A DNA stretch of 64,000 nucleotides from Pyxicephalus adspersus (GCF_032062135.1 NC_092860.1:70336018-70400017), one strand, 5' to 3'; shown: positions 25,240-37,843, counted from the stretch's first letter. Notes: generated by a model from the sequence alone, not told the origin. Numbers and translations are program-made.

Positions 25240-28200
25240 ACAAATAAAGGTGTGAAGAACCACAGAAGTTATATAGTTTGTGCAAAATCCGATGCGTTTC
25301 GCCACCATTAGGCGTCCTCAGGGATATCTTTTGTATGCACTCTATGGTCTGGGTATGTATAGAAAATCAGTATGTCAAATAAGGTAAGTACCTAAGTTAA
25401 AGTGAATATATACATATATACATTTGTACATTTAATATACTATATAGTATGGTTAGGATCACATGGTTACATAGGGATTTTATGTAATTACATAAATAAA
25501 TGTAGGTATACAACATTCAAAATATTTGTATGATATATAATGTGACAAATTATTTGTATATACAAAGAAAGAGTATGGTTATTTCGTACTCATGGGAGAT
25601 CATAAAAGACACAGACATGCGTAATGATAAATGTGGCAAGGTGAAGGTTGAAAACCTTGTTCAGATTAGTGCTAGATATGAATGGATTAAATAATCAATA
25701 TAAAGTAATTTTTCAACATGTTTCTTGTATCTATACATATTGTATGAGGTATCTTACCTCCTCAAACGGAATTTTAGTATATTTCTATATTGATGTACAC
25801 AAACGATTCATAAAAGCTTTAGTATACTCTTCGAAGATTGGTATTGCATTCATCCATGAAGGTTGTAAGGATGTAGAGGAGAGGCACGGGCCTTCCACTG
25901 CCATTTCAAAAATGGGTCTGATCACAAATGAAAATAATTGGTTTTATAGAATGAAGGGTTAGGTATAAGTTGGTGTATATAGGGTTAAATAAAAGTGAAT
26001 TACTTAATACATGTGTGTAAATATGTATTATTTACTGTAATTGGGATGAATTACCAAGTATTCCAGGTACATAGAGGTATATCAAAATGGATTATCTTAT
26101 AAACATGGGTATATTCATGGTCACATTTATGGTCATTGTAGTTAAACAGGAAAAAATTGTCTTTTTTGTATAGAGGCGTCTAGGTTCATTATAGGATGGA
26201 TTTGACATATTTGCCATATGGTACTAAAGGGATAAGGAATTTCTATGAAAGGTTCTAAGTTAGTGAAAAGATGAAATTTACATTTGAACCATAATGAAAG
26301 CTTATGGGTTAATGAAGGATAAATTTTGCATAGGAGTCATAGTGAAAGCTTCTAGAATAATGAAAAGATGGACTATTCATATAAGCCATAAAGTACTGAA
26401 AGGGTTAAAGGAATCTTCATGTTTGGAAGATATATGAATGATAGACTTACCTTGCTGGCTGAAATGGCTGGGTTCAAAGAGGAGTTTGACAGGGAGGTGA
26501 GCGCTGGGAGTACAGCCAAACGGTCTGTATAAAAACGGAACGCGCTATTCGTAGTGTGTTTCTTTGTTGTGCAGTGCACATGCACCCTTGTCAATCACGG
26601 CCTGGGTGCACCCCACTACACAGTGTCATTGGTGTCCCTGTGACGTCAGCTGGGGCTGCCACTCCAGGGAACGAAGAGGGGAGGGTAGATTCAACCACCC
26701 TCTTCCTTCCCTGCAGGGAGATCCACCCAAATGGGGTGAATCATGAAGGGGGAAAGACCCACATAATTGCCTAAATGCCACAGGATTGTGGTCTCACATC
26801 CCCTCCAAACTCCAGTCAATATGTCAGGGGGACATCCAAGTATTCGAATTGATAGATGAATGAAAAGTCCTCCAATGTTAAATTGTACAGTGACTGCATG
26901 GTATAAAGCATACTTTTCATATATATTTAATTATTAAATATTGCAGAAAAAAGTACAATAAATGAACACTGTGGGGAGGGTTATGACGTGGTTCGTGTTT
27001 ATGTGGTATTGATACTCATATTAGGAAGGTTTTTGAGCTGATGGAGCAGGAAGTGTGCATATTAAAAAAGGCATATTACAGACGATGCCATCTCAAATAT
27101 GTCAAGAAAAGATGTTTTACAGAAAGGATTTGAAACTAACTGTATCGGTAAAGCCTGGTGTTTGTGTGTCTTTAAGGTTGACTATCCATTTTGTTTCTGT
27201 TTGTAATAATTCTTTGTCTAGGTCACCCGCTCTGGGGTTTGGGGGTATGTATTCTAAGCCGAAGAATTTAGGAACTATAGGGTCATATTGGTGTTTTGAG
27301 CCTACATGATGGCATATATGTGTAGTTATTTTACCTACTTTAATTGAGTGGATATGCTCGTAAATAATTTTCTTGAATGTTCTTTTGGTTTTCCCGATAT
27401 AAAAGAAGCCACAGATACATGATCTAAGGCAAATTATCCCTTCATTGTTGCAATCAATGTAAGAATTGGGTCTGTGGTTTAAACCATTTGGTAATGTGAT
27501 CATCAGAGCTTCATCAATCCAATTGCAGTGATTGCAATGTCCACATTTAAAAGTACCTTGTATGTTGTTTGATGGGCATGGTGAGATTCTGTCATTTCTA
27601 AAGTGACTAATGACCAGATGGTCTTTGAAAGATTTAGGTTTGCTATATGTGATCATGGGTCTGTTGCTTAAAACATTTTTTACTTTAGGAATTTTTAAAA
27701 TAAAGTTATGGTTCTCATTAAATCTAGTGTTAATTTTCACTCGGGCTTGACACTCTGGATTGGGTTTGTCTGTCTTCAAAAGGAGGCCTTCTCGTTCATA
27801 TTTGAGGACTCTCTGCTTTTTTGAGAATGTTCTTGGTGTCCTCTCTGTAGGAGTCTTTCTTGTAGGAGTTTATCCTCTTGTTTAAAGTTGAGGTCGTTTG
27901 TACAGTTTCTCTTAAGTCTCAGATATTGGCTGAATGGGATACTGTTATTAGGGCCTTCGGGTGAGCAATGTCAGCCTGGAGTATTGTATTCCCTGCTGTT
28001 GGTTTTCTAAATAGTATCGTGGAAATAGTACTGTTGCTGTCAATTCTGATGAACAGGTCCAAAAAAAGGTAATTGTGTTTTGCTCATGTCCATAGTAAAT
28101 TTTAGATGCATATGATTGAAGAATTTGTGTAGTATATGTTCTGAACCCGTCCGAAAGAAGATCACGTCATCAATGTACCGTTTCCATGACATAATATTTT

Positions 28201-28620
28201 AAGTGTATGTCTTTGTTATTGGGTTTAAGAATAATTTTTCTTCCCAAGCTCCTAAATACAAGTTAGCATACAAGGGTGCGCATTTTGTTTTTTCAGTACC
28301 ACTATATTGCCTCCTTTGTCCGCAGGTTTGATAATAATGTGTGTTTGGTTTTTCAAAGAATTAGGAGCCTTGTAGTGAGCTTTGGTGAAGTTATTAGCAT
28401 GGTATTCTGTAGTTGGATTGCTTGCATGAATATGTTCAGTGATGGTATTTAGGAAGGATTGTTGATATAGGCGGGTAGAATGTTGATTTAGGTTTTTTGG
28501 AACGTAATTCAATAAGTCCCTTGAAATGCGCACCCTTGACAGCTCTGGTTTTGTGTATTCTTTTAAAACAAAAGATGTTAATGTATGAGTTGTTTTTTCT
28601 AAACTAAAACCTTAGTATTC
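25240..28620 (-). mobile_element. Penelope-like element (Neptune type), decayed
   Basis: On the minus strand the order is: an N-terminal reverse transcriptase fragment with IIIKPADKGGNIVVLKK (28533-28252), the catalytic RYIDDV block (YIDD at 28077-28163 region, codons 28177-28163), a C-terminal frame with a GIY-YIG endonuclease (27779-27117), and a long tail ending near 25285 in CCTGAGGACGCCTAATGG and GGCGAAACGCAT. RT followed by GIY-YIG is unique to Penelope-like elements. The RT core between KPADKGG and YIDD is mostly missing (only about 100 bp apart), so the element is internally deleted. Confidence 0.88.
27117..27779 (-). CDS. GIY-YIG endonuclease part of a Penelope-like element (uninterrupted 220-codon frame)
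   Basis: C-terminal part of a Penelope-like polyprotein. A Cys-rich linker (KCGHCNHC, residues 78-85) precedes the GIY-YIG core GFFYIGKTKR (124-133), then YEHIHSI, with the helix that normally carries catalytic Arg and Glu. The position where I expect Arg (RIYEH-like) reads IIYEH, which may mean lost activity. The His-rich ICHHVGSKH part and the FFGLEYIPP tail fit Neptune. The Met start is artificial, since the real protein begins in the RT domain upstream. Not a host gene. Confidence 0.85.
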   Translation of the reverse strand: MKTDKPNPECQARVKINTRFNENHNFILKIPKVKNVLSNRPMITYSKPKSFKDHLVISHFRNDRISPCPSNNIQGTFKCGHCNHCNWIDEALMITLPNGLNHRPNSYIDCNNEGIICLRSCICGFFYIGKTKRTFKKIIYEHIHSIKVGKITTHICHHVGSKHQYDPIVPKFFGLEYIPPNPRAGDLDKELLQTETKWIVNLKDTQTPGFTDTVSFKSFL

Positions 28621-28639
28621 AGGTTAAATTTCCATATTG

Positions 28640-28827
28640 GCACTCTGTAAGTTCTGCTGTGAACAGGATATATATTTTGCTGTGGACATTGAGTAGTTCT
28701 CCCTGGCACTGAATATTCTGCTGTGGATACTGTGTAATTTGCTGTGGATAGTACGTATTCTATTTTGCTCTGGATCCTATGTAATCCACCGTGAACACTG
28801 CCTTTTCCTATGTGGATATTGTGTAAG
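28640..28827. repeat. Minisatellite, TTCTGCTGTGGATACTGTGT-type unit, part 1
   Basis: Degenerate units of about 25 bp based on TTTGCTGTGGATACTGTGTA. The array resumes after the insertion at 28828-29537. Confidence 0.7.
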
Positions 28828-29537
28828 TGTCAAGCTCAGGGAGACAGGACCACTAGGGGGTGCTACAGCTTGCACTGGAGGTGGTGTGAGCCCTGAGAAA
28901 GGCCAAGGGGCAGAGTTTAAGCAGTAACCAGATCTTCTCCAGAGCCTTTGATGGTGAGGATGTTGCGCCGCTAGTTACTGCCAGGGTGCGGTCCTTGGGC
29001 ACACGAAGGTGGGCAATTTGAAACATGGTACCAAATCACAAAGCAGAAGAATAGTCGAGGAAGGTTAGGTCGAGGCAGGCAGCAAGCAAGAGAGGTCAGG
29101 TCACAAGCCAGGGATCCAGGAGACAGACACCAGTGACACAGGGACCACTGCAGACACAAGGAACACAGGAGACACTGGAAGCAACAGGAGGCACAGGTGA
29201 CGCAGGAATATCCACAGACAGACAGGAACACTGGAAAAGCACAGGGAAGTTGGCTGGGATTCCAAAGACAGGACAATGAGGGATTAACGCAGAAGCTGGA
29301 CAGAGGAAACACTAATAGCCAACAGGTGCACAGGAACTAGCTCAACAGAACTAGGGGCTCTTCACCAGTGGAGACACGTTGTACGAACATTGAGTGCAGT
29401 GTGTGAGCTAGCTAAATAGCCAGGGATGGTTAATAGGCTATTTCCTCATTGGCCAGCGGATTGGACAGCTGGCCAATGGGCACGCCCAGAAGAGAGAGAG
29501 GCGTCTGCACTTTAGTGAGAAAGAGGTAAGTGTGACA
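28828..29537. mobile_element. LTR-like insertion (TGTCA...TGACA) in the minisatellite
   Basis: 710 bp starting TGTCAAGCTCAGGG and ending GTAAGTGTGACA, flanked by GTAAG and GTAAT, a near 5-bp target duplication. TG...CA ends and 5-bp duplication suit a solo LTR. No retroviral genes are present, and the frame at 28971-29312 has no recognisable domain. Also possible: a non-autonomous DNA element. Confidence 0.5.
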
Positions 29538-29635
29538 GTAATCTCCAGTGGATACCACGTATTTTGCTGTCGATAATATCTGAGCTCCCATGGATACTGT
29601 CTAAGCCCCTGTGGACACTGTATACTCTGCTGGTA
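29538..29635. repeat. Minisatellite, part 2
   Basis: Continues the GCTGTGGATACTGT-like units after the insertion (CATGGATACTGTCTAAGC, CTGTGGACACTGTATACTC). Confidence 0.65.
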
Positions 29636-30055
29636 AAGAGGAACTAAACTCAAAAGTGCATAAAACAAAAAAAAATACACTTCCCTTTAATCCCGCAGCG
29701 CAGTCGATTGGTCTGGAGCTGTCTTCCTTCGGGTCCCGGTATCTGTCCCTGAGCCGGCGCCCCAGGCGGCGCCATTTTTACCTCTTCTTCTGGGTTCTTC
29801 TTCCTACATCACCCGATGCAGGCGGGAGATCAGGTGACGTAGCTTGAAAAAAAAAAACTTGCTGATCTTTTCATGAAAAGGCTCCTTCTGCGCAGAAGGA
29901 GCACCCAAGAGCCCCCAGGATGCATGACGTAGGTATCCCGGGAGGCTTTGCATTACCATTCATTCAAAAACAACCTAAACAAACAGAATTTTTACCTTAC
30001 ATAAAAGGGTTGTCTACCCTTTTATGTAAAGTGAAATTTCTGATTCTGCTTTTTG
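29636..30055 (-). mobile_element. MITE with ACATAAAAGGGTTGTCTACC hairpin
   Basis: Begins AAGAGGAACTAAACTCAAAA. It has a CpG-rich centre (GGCGCCATTTTTACC, CTACATCACCCGATG, CTCCTTCTGCGCAGAAGGAG) and ends in the palindrome around 30000-30032 (TTACATAAAAGGGTTGTCTA mirrored by ACCCTTTTATGTAA). Related copies: 55975-56455 (opposite orientation) and 63033-63547. Confidence 0.75.
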
Positions 30056-31930
30056 ATCCTCCATGAGTATCTCCGTTGACTTTTTCTAAACCCACTGTAG
30101 ACTTTGTCAACAAAATCTAAGGCTAGCTACACCATCAGAAAAGACAGACAGACTCCATCAGACTCCAGATGTAGTTTTGGATTTGTTCGCCGAAAATGTT
30201 TTTACGCTGGGGGAATAAAATTGGAAAATACATTTAGTTCGCTCAGCAATCTTATCAGCCTTTGAGAAATATTATTCATAGCTTTACTCTGCACAGCCCT
30301 CTTATTCAGATCCTTTATTACGATATTACCCAGGCTTCTGAAACTGTACAGGGAACATGAATGCACCTATTATGGAATCAGAGGTCTGATGAGGAATGAG
30401 CTAGATGATGAACAATGATGGTATTTTGATGGTATGATGAACCAGATGATATTTTAGCTGAATTCTATTAAATACCATTACAGGAAGTGACCCTTCTGCT
30501 CTCAGAATTCTTTAATACATTCCAATACATAGTAATCCTTTCCCAGAGTTTAATAAAGCCCATACAGTTTTGATTCCTAAGGAAGGGAAAGATTTGGACT
30601 TTGTTACGTCCAAACTTTGGCTTTAAAAATTTGGCAAAATTTGGCAAAATTCTTGGCCAGATTAGGCCCGTGGGGCAGAGTTTGACACCCCTGCTCTAAG
30701 AGGACCAGCGGCAATCAGCAGTGAACAATGTCAAATTTAGCACAGTTTACAGAGTCATAAAGAAGAGATGAACAGCACTTCTAAACCTGATGTTTTGGTT
30801 TCAATTGTTTTATTTGTAAACCTAAAACAGGCATGTAAACATCCGTGTGACGCATTATGCAACAATTACCAGAATACCTGTGCTCATTCTGGGTCACTGA
30901 ATCAAAAATAATTCAAGGCAGAGGATAAGACCACTAACAAAGCCAGTAGTATTTGTACTACCAGGGCAGTAATGTCAGCCTAGTTCTTACAAAATATGCT
31001 ACATTGTTACTTTAAATGGGCCAAAAATGCACCATTAGGTCAGTAAGAGAAATGGGCCATACAGATAAAATGAATGGGGAGGAACTATGTAGGCACAGTC
31101 AGGCAGGAAACAGTAAACAAATAATTCTAGATCTGAACACCAGCTGCCACTCCAAGAAGATGCAAAACAGCACTGTGGCACATTGTCAATAATCACTGGC
31201 CCATGCTGTAGATCTACGGTTGTTTGGGAGCTGTGCCTTATTTATTGTTTCAGAGCATTCTGCAGTTCTGTATTGCTAAAAATGTGTTTAGCATTTGGCA
31301 ATGGCTAATTCAGGGCTTGACAATAGTATGGTTATGAAAACAAAATGGTCTTTTTTTGCTAAAAAAAAGTGCTAAAACTGTATATAGTGATACAATTTTT
31401 ACTCCACCCAGCTTCTTTTGCCTATTGATTACCTGTTTTTACTTTCAGTTGTTTAATGAAGTATGTCTTTATATTATGCCTTTTCTGCTTTTGTGTTCCT
31501 TTGAGCTTTTACTTTCTGTCCAGCTGTTTTCCTTTTTTTTCCAGTCTGCTTTGATGCATTTAGGAAATCTAGGCAAATGGGTACCAAGATGGGCAAAGGG
31601 CATGTTTACTTCAACTAACATTTAGCCGCAACATAACAAAAAAGATAATACAATAGAAAAGTTTTCATAAAGGAAACAAAGCTAAACAAGTAGTTTAAGC
31701 TTTTGTACTGTATGTATGTTGGTTTTTTAGATTTTGGCTTCTTTTTTCTTACGCTGTAAGGATGCGATCATAGCGAGCTCTGCACTCCTCTGGCGGTGAG
31801 CTCTGTTCCTGCAGTCTCTGCAAATCCCCCATCTCTTCCAAACAGGAAGGGCCCGCAGACTTATTTGGACTTATTCTAAAGCAGACTTATACCGAGGTAC
31901 CACTGTACTTTCTTGTATAAAAAGAGGAAT
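30056..31930. other. No gene; hAT-type end at about 30600-30693
   Basis: Mostly unrecognised. The segment ending CAGAGTTTGACACCCCTG at 30693 looks like an hAT terminus. No host coding sequence seen. Confidence 0.4.
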
Positions 31931-31939
31931 AGACTGCAG

Positions 31940-32480
31940 AGATGGAGACATAATCAGCTATGAGGAGAGATTAGCTGAACTGAATCTATTCTCCCTTGGG
32001 AAAAGATGTTTATATGATCATTATATATATACAAAATTATTGGTCCATATAGAGAACTCTCTTCCCACCTATTCACTTTAAGACTGTTACAAAGAACAAG
32101 AGGGCACTCATTGCATCTGGATGAACAGATGTTTAAGCTCCAGATTCTTCACTGTAAGGTCTGTAAAAATGAGGAATAGGCTCCCTCTGCAAGTAGTTTT
32201 AGCAAATATTATAAATCGCTTTAGGAAAAAGCTGGATGCTTTTTTAGAAGCACAGAATATAACTGGGTACTAAAGCTTTAAAGTAAGGATAACTGAGACT
32301 GTTGATCCATGGAACATCGGATTGCCTCATGGAATCAGGAAGGATTTTTTTTCCCCTGTTGGAGCAAATTGTACCAGGGTTTTTATTTACCTTTCTCTAG
32401 ATCATCTATGTCCATGTGGTTTTATATCTGGGATATGTTTATTTCCCTAGTGGTTGAATTTGTAAACCACGTAAACACGT
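31940..32480 (+). mobile_element. CR1-type LINE 3' end, second copy
   Basis: Matches 7530-8080 of the first copy: CAGCTATGAGGAGAGATTAG, AATAGGCTCCCTCTGCAAGT, GATTGCCTCATGGAATCAGG and the 3' UTR TTTATTTCCCTAGTGGTTGA. 5' truncated, frames broken. Confidence 0.88.
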
Positions 32481-32499
32481 ATACAGTACTGAAGACATA

Positions 32500-33719
32500 C
32501 CGTGTTTCCCCGATGATAAGGCAGGGCCATCAAATAAGACAGCCCCCCCTTTTTAGGTAAAAATGAAAAATAAGCCCCCCCCCCGCAAATAAGCCACCCA
32601 CCGATTACTTANNNNNNNNNNNNNNNNNNNNNNNNNNNNNNNNNNNNNNNNNNNNNNNNNNNNNNNNNNNNNNNNNNNNNNNNNNNNNNNNNNNNNNNNN
32701 NNNNNNNNNNNNNNNNNNNNNNNNNNNNNNNNNNNNNNNNNNNNNNNNNNNNNNNNNNNNNNNNNNNNNNNNNNNNNNNNNNNNNNNNNNNNNNNNNNNN
32801 NNNNNNNNNNNNNNNNNNNNNNNNNNNNNNNNNNNNNNNNNNNNNNNNNNNNNNNNNNNNNNNNNNNNNNNNNNNNNNNNNNNNNNNNNNNNNNNNNNNN
32901 NNNNNNNNNNNNNNNNNNNNNNNNNNNNNNNNNNNNNNNNNNNNNNNNNNNNNNNNNNNNNNNNNNNNNNNNNNNNNNNNNNNNNNNNNNNNNNNNNNNN
33001 NNNNNNNNNNNNNNNNNNNNNNNNNNNNNNNNNNNNNNNNNNNNNNNNNNNNNNNNNNNNNNNNNNNNNNNNNNNNNNNNNNNNNNNNNNNNNNNNNNNN
33101 NNNNNNNNNNNNNNNNNNNNNNNNNNNNNNNNNNNNNNNNNNNNNNNNNNNNNNNNNNNNNNNNNNNNNNNNNNNNNNNNNNNNNNNNNNNNNNNNNNNN
33201 NNNNNNNNNNNNNNNNNNNNNNNNNNNNNNNNNNNNNNNNNNNNNNNNNNNNNNNNNNNNNNNNNNNNNNNNNNNNNNNNNNNNNNNNNNNNNNNNNNNN
33301 NNNNNNNNNNNNNNNNNNNNNNNNNNNNNNNNNNNNNNNNNNNNNNNNNNNNNNNNNNNNNNNNNNNNNNNNNNNNNNNNNNNNNNNNNNNNNNNNNNNN
33401 NNNNNNNNNNNNNNNNNNNNNNNNNNNNNNNNNNNNNNNNNNNNNNNNNNNNNNNNNNNNNNNNNNNNNNNNNNNNNNNNNNNNNNNNNNNNNNNNNNNN
33501 NNNNNNNNNNNNNNNNNNNNNNNNNNNNNNNNNNNNNNNNNNNNNNNNNNNNNNNNNNNNNNNNNNNNNNNNNNNNNNNACATGAATGGCACATGAACAA
33601 TAACTGTGTACTGTAGTCTTCTTCATGGGTAAATAAGGCATCCCCCTGAAAATAAGCCCTAGAGCATACTTTGGCCTTCAAAAAAAATAAGACAGTGTCT
33701 TATCATCGGGGAAACAGGG
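32500..33719. mobile_element. TA-flanked MITE with inverted ends CCGTGTTTCCCCGATGATAAG, interrupted by an assembly gap
   Basis: The left end CCGTGTTTCCCCGATGATAAG and right end CTTATCATCGGGGAAACAGGG are inverted, with TA on both sides (32498-32499, 33720-33721). Inner words AAATAAGCC and TAAGGCA repeat on both sides. The N run 32612-33579 lies inside, so the true length is unknown. Confidence 0.75.
32612..33579. other. Assembly gap (968 N)
   Basis: Undetermined bases. Frames that cross it are meaningless. Confidence 1.
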
Positions 33720-33721
33720 TA

Positions 33722-36700
33722 GTAGAGATTAAATAAATTTTTTTGAACTTTTGTCAAAGCAGTACATCTTTAAGGCTAACAGTATGCAGTGTACCTGTAA
33801 AATAAAGGGGATATGTTGACTTTTTTGCTTTGTATTTTTTTTAGGAAGACCCATAACTGTATGTTGCAGAGGACTAACCCAATGATCATATAATACAAAG
33901 ACAATTTAAGCTTCTAAAGCAATTTTATCTTACACTGATATATGCATAATGCTGTCAAATTGCAGTAATGTAATTAGGAATGCAGTTTGCTTCTTTTTGA
34001 ATGCCTAATTCATACGTTAAAATAAAAATTTAAATAAAATTTGCTGTTCCATGCTTTATTACACTTACATAAAGCTCTTGACATCAATATCGGTTCCAGT
34101 TCAGTGTCACAAAAAAATTGGATCAGTTTGACCACCAAATAAATAGGTTTTTAGGAGGAAAAGTCTGCATAGGTAGCTTCCATATTTTCTGGTAAATAAG
34201 AATTTTCTGAACTGAATTATTTATGTAAAATAATAAATGGGTTTCCTCTACTGTGTTTTTTTAGTGCACTTTTAAAAAACTGTGTAGCCAAATATCCTCA
34301 GTTATGGTATGATTAATCTATCAATACATCAATTTATTCTTAAAGCCTTTTCTACTTGTTAGGAGCTCTTCTATTTGCTAGGATGTTGCTATAATAAGAC
34401 CAATGGATGCTGATCTGCTTCTGAAAAGGGAGGAGAGGGAGCTGATGTGGAATCTGCCCCCTCCTCCTCCTGTTCTTTCTGTCTCCTCCATTGCACATTT
34501 ACAAAAGCTGATGCTTCAGCCTCTGAACCTGTATCAGTGAGCGTTTTATTGACAATCTTCTACATCAGTACTACAGCATGAATACTGCAATCTGGCTTAT
34601 TTCACAAAGTGATGAAATGAAAGAGCACATCTCCATCATAAGCATGTAAATGAGTAAAAATGGTGATTTTACAGGGATTTAAACTAATGGTTTTTACTTA
34701 TGTATACCCTGCAAAAGACGACTGAACAGAAGACGCTTCAGAGTAGCCATTTTCCATAATAATTTACTTTGCAGACTGCTCAATCCTCCCTTGAAAAGGT
34801 ATGTACATCAAAATGGCATTTCACTAAATGTATTCATTTACTGAATTATGGTTTGCCACTATCTTTTGTGTATGTTTATAGTAATGCTTAATCATAGAAA
34901 ATCAAAGAATAACATGTATGGCCTTATGAAAATCTTAATATAAATAAATCATTTGTATACATATATAAAATATTTTTTGTTGTCTGCTTGTTGAAGAAAT
35001 GTGATTTCCTAACCTAGCAAAGTATAATATTGTTCCTTAAATGCTAATGGATATATTTCATGCCATATCTACATTTTTCATTTTTTAATTTCACCTATCT
35101 ATGTTTGAAAACATTGTTTTCTGTCTCACTGGGGGATCATGTGACAACCTCTGTCTCACTCTTCTGGGCCTATTCCATTACTGGTACTGTAGCCAAACAT
35201 GACTTTGGACAGGGCCGTGTGTGTCAAACACCAGCCTGAGCAGCTTTAAAAATCTGGGATCCAATAAATTAGGATGGAGATACGAGGACTGTGTCACAAC
35301 TAGCACTTTGTAAGTTTCCTGAATGTGCCAGAACCACAAACTTCAGAATACTGCACTGACCGCTGTTTTTTCCTATATAGGTAACCCCCCTTAGCACATG
35401 ATTGATGTGCTGTATATAATTATAATGGTTCCATTATATGTTTTTAAAGTAAGTTAGACGACTTAAGTTAAGTCTTATTTGATATGTTTATCCACTTTAA
35501 AATACATGGTCACATGCTTTCTAATTAAAGGTAAAGTAATAAAAAAAATTATGAAAGGTTTAAATTAACATTTCAAATGATAATTTAAGCAGTCTACAAA
35601 AGTGCGACTACCACCCCAAAGACTTACTCAAGATTATTCAGCCAATTTCAGTGCTTCCCTAGGACTGCCCCTTCTTGTTATTTGATTATTTCCATTGGCC
35701 AGCGAGGCGAACCATTCTAGTGATGGGCAAGTAGGGAGCATAATAAGCAGGAAGGTTATTAGGTGAAAGATTCCAAACTGGAGAGCTGAGGGTTCTGTGG
35801 GATATGTGTCACTTTGTACTTTGGTCATGTGTTTAGGTATTTTTTGAATTTCCTACTAAATTACAAAAAACCATAGTCAGATAGTCAAAGTTTTATGTAC
35901 CTGAAAAAAGTGAATTGCTTTGGGGTACAGTGGAGCACATGACTCTTTCTCCCGTCTCCCTTGATAAAACACTTGGCAGCTAACCATCCAATAACCATAC
36001 CCAGGTGCTGTCAGGATAGGTAAGAATCACAGTGTGTGTGTGTGTTTATTGTTTTATATTGCATTGTAATTATTGTTTTCTGTGCTTCCTCACCTATTAC
36101 AGGACATTATGTGATGTCAATATGTAAAATTGGATGGCATTTCTTCATAGTTGTTGAAAGTAGCTACACATTGTATGATGTTAAGTGTGTAAACTTTTGT
36201 CACCAGTATAATATTGCAAACAGATTAAAAATCACCACGAACAGGCTTGTTTTGAGATTCCTCAACATATTTTCTAAAATGTTATTATTATTATTATTAT
36301 TATTAATAATAAACAGTATTTATATAGCACTAACGTATTGGACAGCGCTGTATATTAAATAGGGGTTGCAAATGACAGATGAATACAGAGACAGTGCAGA
36401 ACTTTGTTTTACCAATCAAAAACAACGATTGCATACAAATGTCTCAGAGCATGGGGTCATTTTTGTGAAACTTTTTACACAATATCACTTGTGTTGTGTA
36501 TTTTGTGTGGTGTTACAGATTGTAAAACTGTTAATTTTACAAAGCAATCAAAGATATTTCAAGGTCCTGTGTCATTGCTTTTACTTATCCAAAATGCAGG
36601 TTTGTCCGCTGCTAAATATGTTAAACATTATTAACAATAATGATAATAAAAATCTACTTTATGTGGGGTTCAGCTTGTAAAATTAGTATACTATCACAGC

Positions 36701-37376
36701 TTGCAAATAGATGTTTTAGTGAATTTTCATAACTCTTGTAAACTTCTTTTACTAGCGTTATAGTGCTGCAGTTTGTAAAAATTGTAAAGCAGTAAAAGCA
36801 AGCCATTCAGAATGACATTTAGGATGTCTTTACAATGTGTCATAGAGCCAAAAACATTTAGACAAGTTTTGAGGTTATTTTGCAGTGTTTCCTACATTCC
36901 ACCTGGGTTGACAGACACTGTATGATGCAAGTCAGACTTTTATGCTTAGGGAGTCATGGAGGTATTCAGATTAAGGGAGCCAAATTGCTTTGCATATTCC
37001 CTATTACATGGATAACTTTGAGAAATTTTGGAAAGCTCAGAGCCAAGCAAGCCACTGTTAAGGTTAACATAATTAAAAGCAAATATATAACCAAATACAT
37101 TTTACCTAGTTCTAGATGAGTGTGATTTGTATTGATGGTTACTGTCTGAATTTAATCTGCATTGAACTTCTGGCAACTGTTATAATAATGTTTACAATAT
37201 GTACCTTTAACAATTCATTATTTGGGTTTTTACAGTCTTAAAAAAGTGTAAAAATTTACTACTTTTCTTGTGAAACTAATGAACTATTGCACTGGACACA
37301 ACTTTTTGATTAACATTGACATAAGACGGTTTTTTGGTCTGTCATTTTTTAAATAAAAAATAACTTTATGTTAAAA
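33722..37376. other. Intergenic / possible ATCAY 5' region, no coding sequence recognised
   Basis: AT-rich; contains a possible 5' exon at 34420-34800 and a TTATTA tract with ACAGTATTTATATAGCAC at 36285-36365, a word shared with the repeat at 59085. Confidence 0.4.
34420..34800 (+). other. Possible non-coding 5' exon(s) upstream of ATCAY
   Basis: A less AT-rich stretch with a CT-rich run (CCCCTCCTCCTCCTG), followed at 34770-34800 by TTTGCAG, a 24-base segment and AAAAG/GTATGT, which look like an acceptor and a strong donor. No open frame with Caytaxin similarity is present. Position and strand would suit an ATCAY 5' UTR exon. Pure inference. Confidence 0.2.
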
Positions 37377-37843
37377 TAGGCATAGGCAAACTACGGCTAG
37401 CGGGCCGTATACAGCCCAATGGGGATGTTTCTCCGGCCCTTTGGGTGTTCAGCGGCTCGGGCCGGTGCCACCCCGAGCAGGGTCAGGACAAGGACCCTGC
37501 TAGCAGGGTGCACCGGCCAAAGCCGCGGAACACATCCCCTGAATCTTAACCTGTGATGGGAGAGTGAGCGGGTTGTGTGCAGTGACAACCCGCCCACTCT
37601 CCTATTACAGGTTCTGAGCTTGTGATGGGGGACTGGGTGGGCTGTGTCACTGCACACAACCCACCCACTCTCCTATCATAGGCTCAGATATGCAATGGGA
37701 GAGTGGGTGGGGTTATGCCATCATGATGTCACGTTCAGGGGCATCATGATGGCATAACCCCACCCACTCTGCCATCAACCCGGCCCCTCTGCCAAACTTT
37801 TCTTTAGATTGTGGCCCCTGACTAAAAAGTTTGCCCACCCCTG
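37377..37843. mobile_element. hAT-type MITE with 8-bp target duplication
   Basis: Flanked by TGTTAAAA (37369-37376) and TGTTATAA (37844-37851). The ends TAGGCATAGGCAAACT and, inverted, CAGGGGTGGGCAAACT match at 12 of 16 bases. The centre is CpG- and GC-rich, with CCCACTCTCCTAT-type words repeated in both orientations. No transposase. Confidence 0.8.

Noticed and set aside
32553..33681. Three minus-strand open frames of 327-362 codons
   Set aside because: They run through N bases only; no real sequence supports them.
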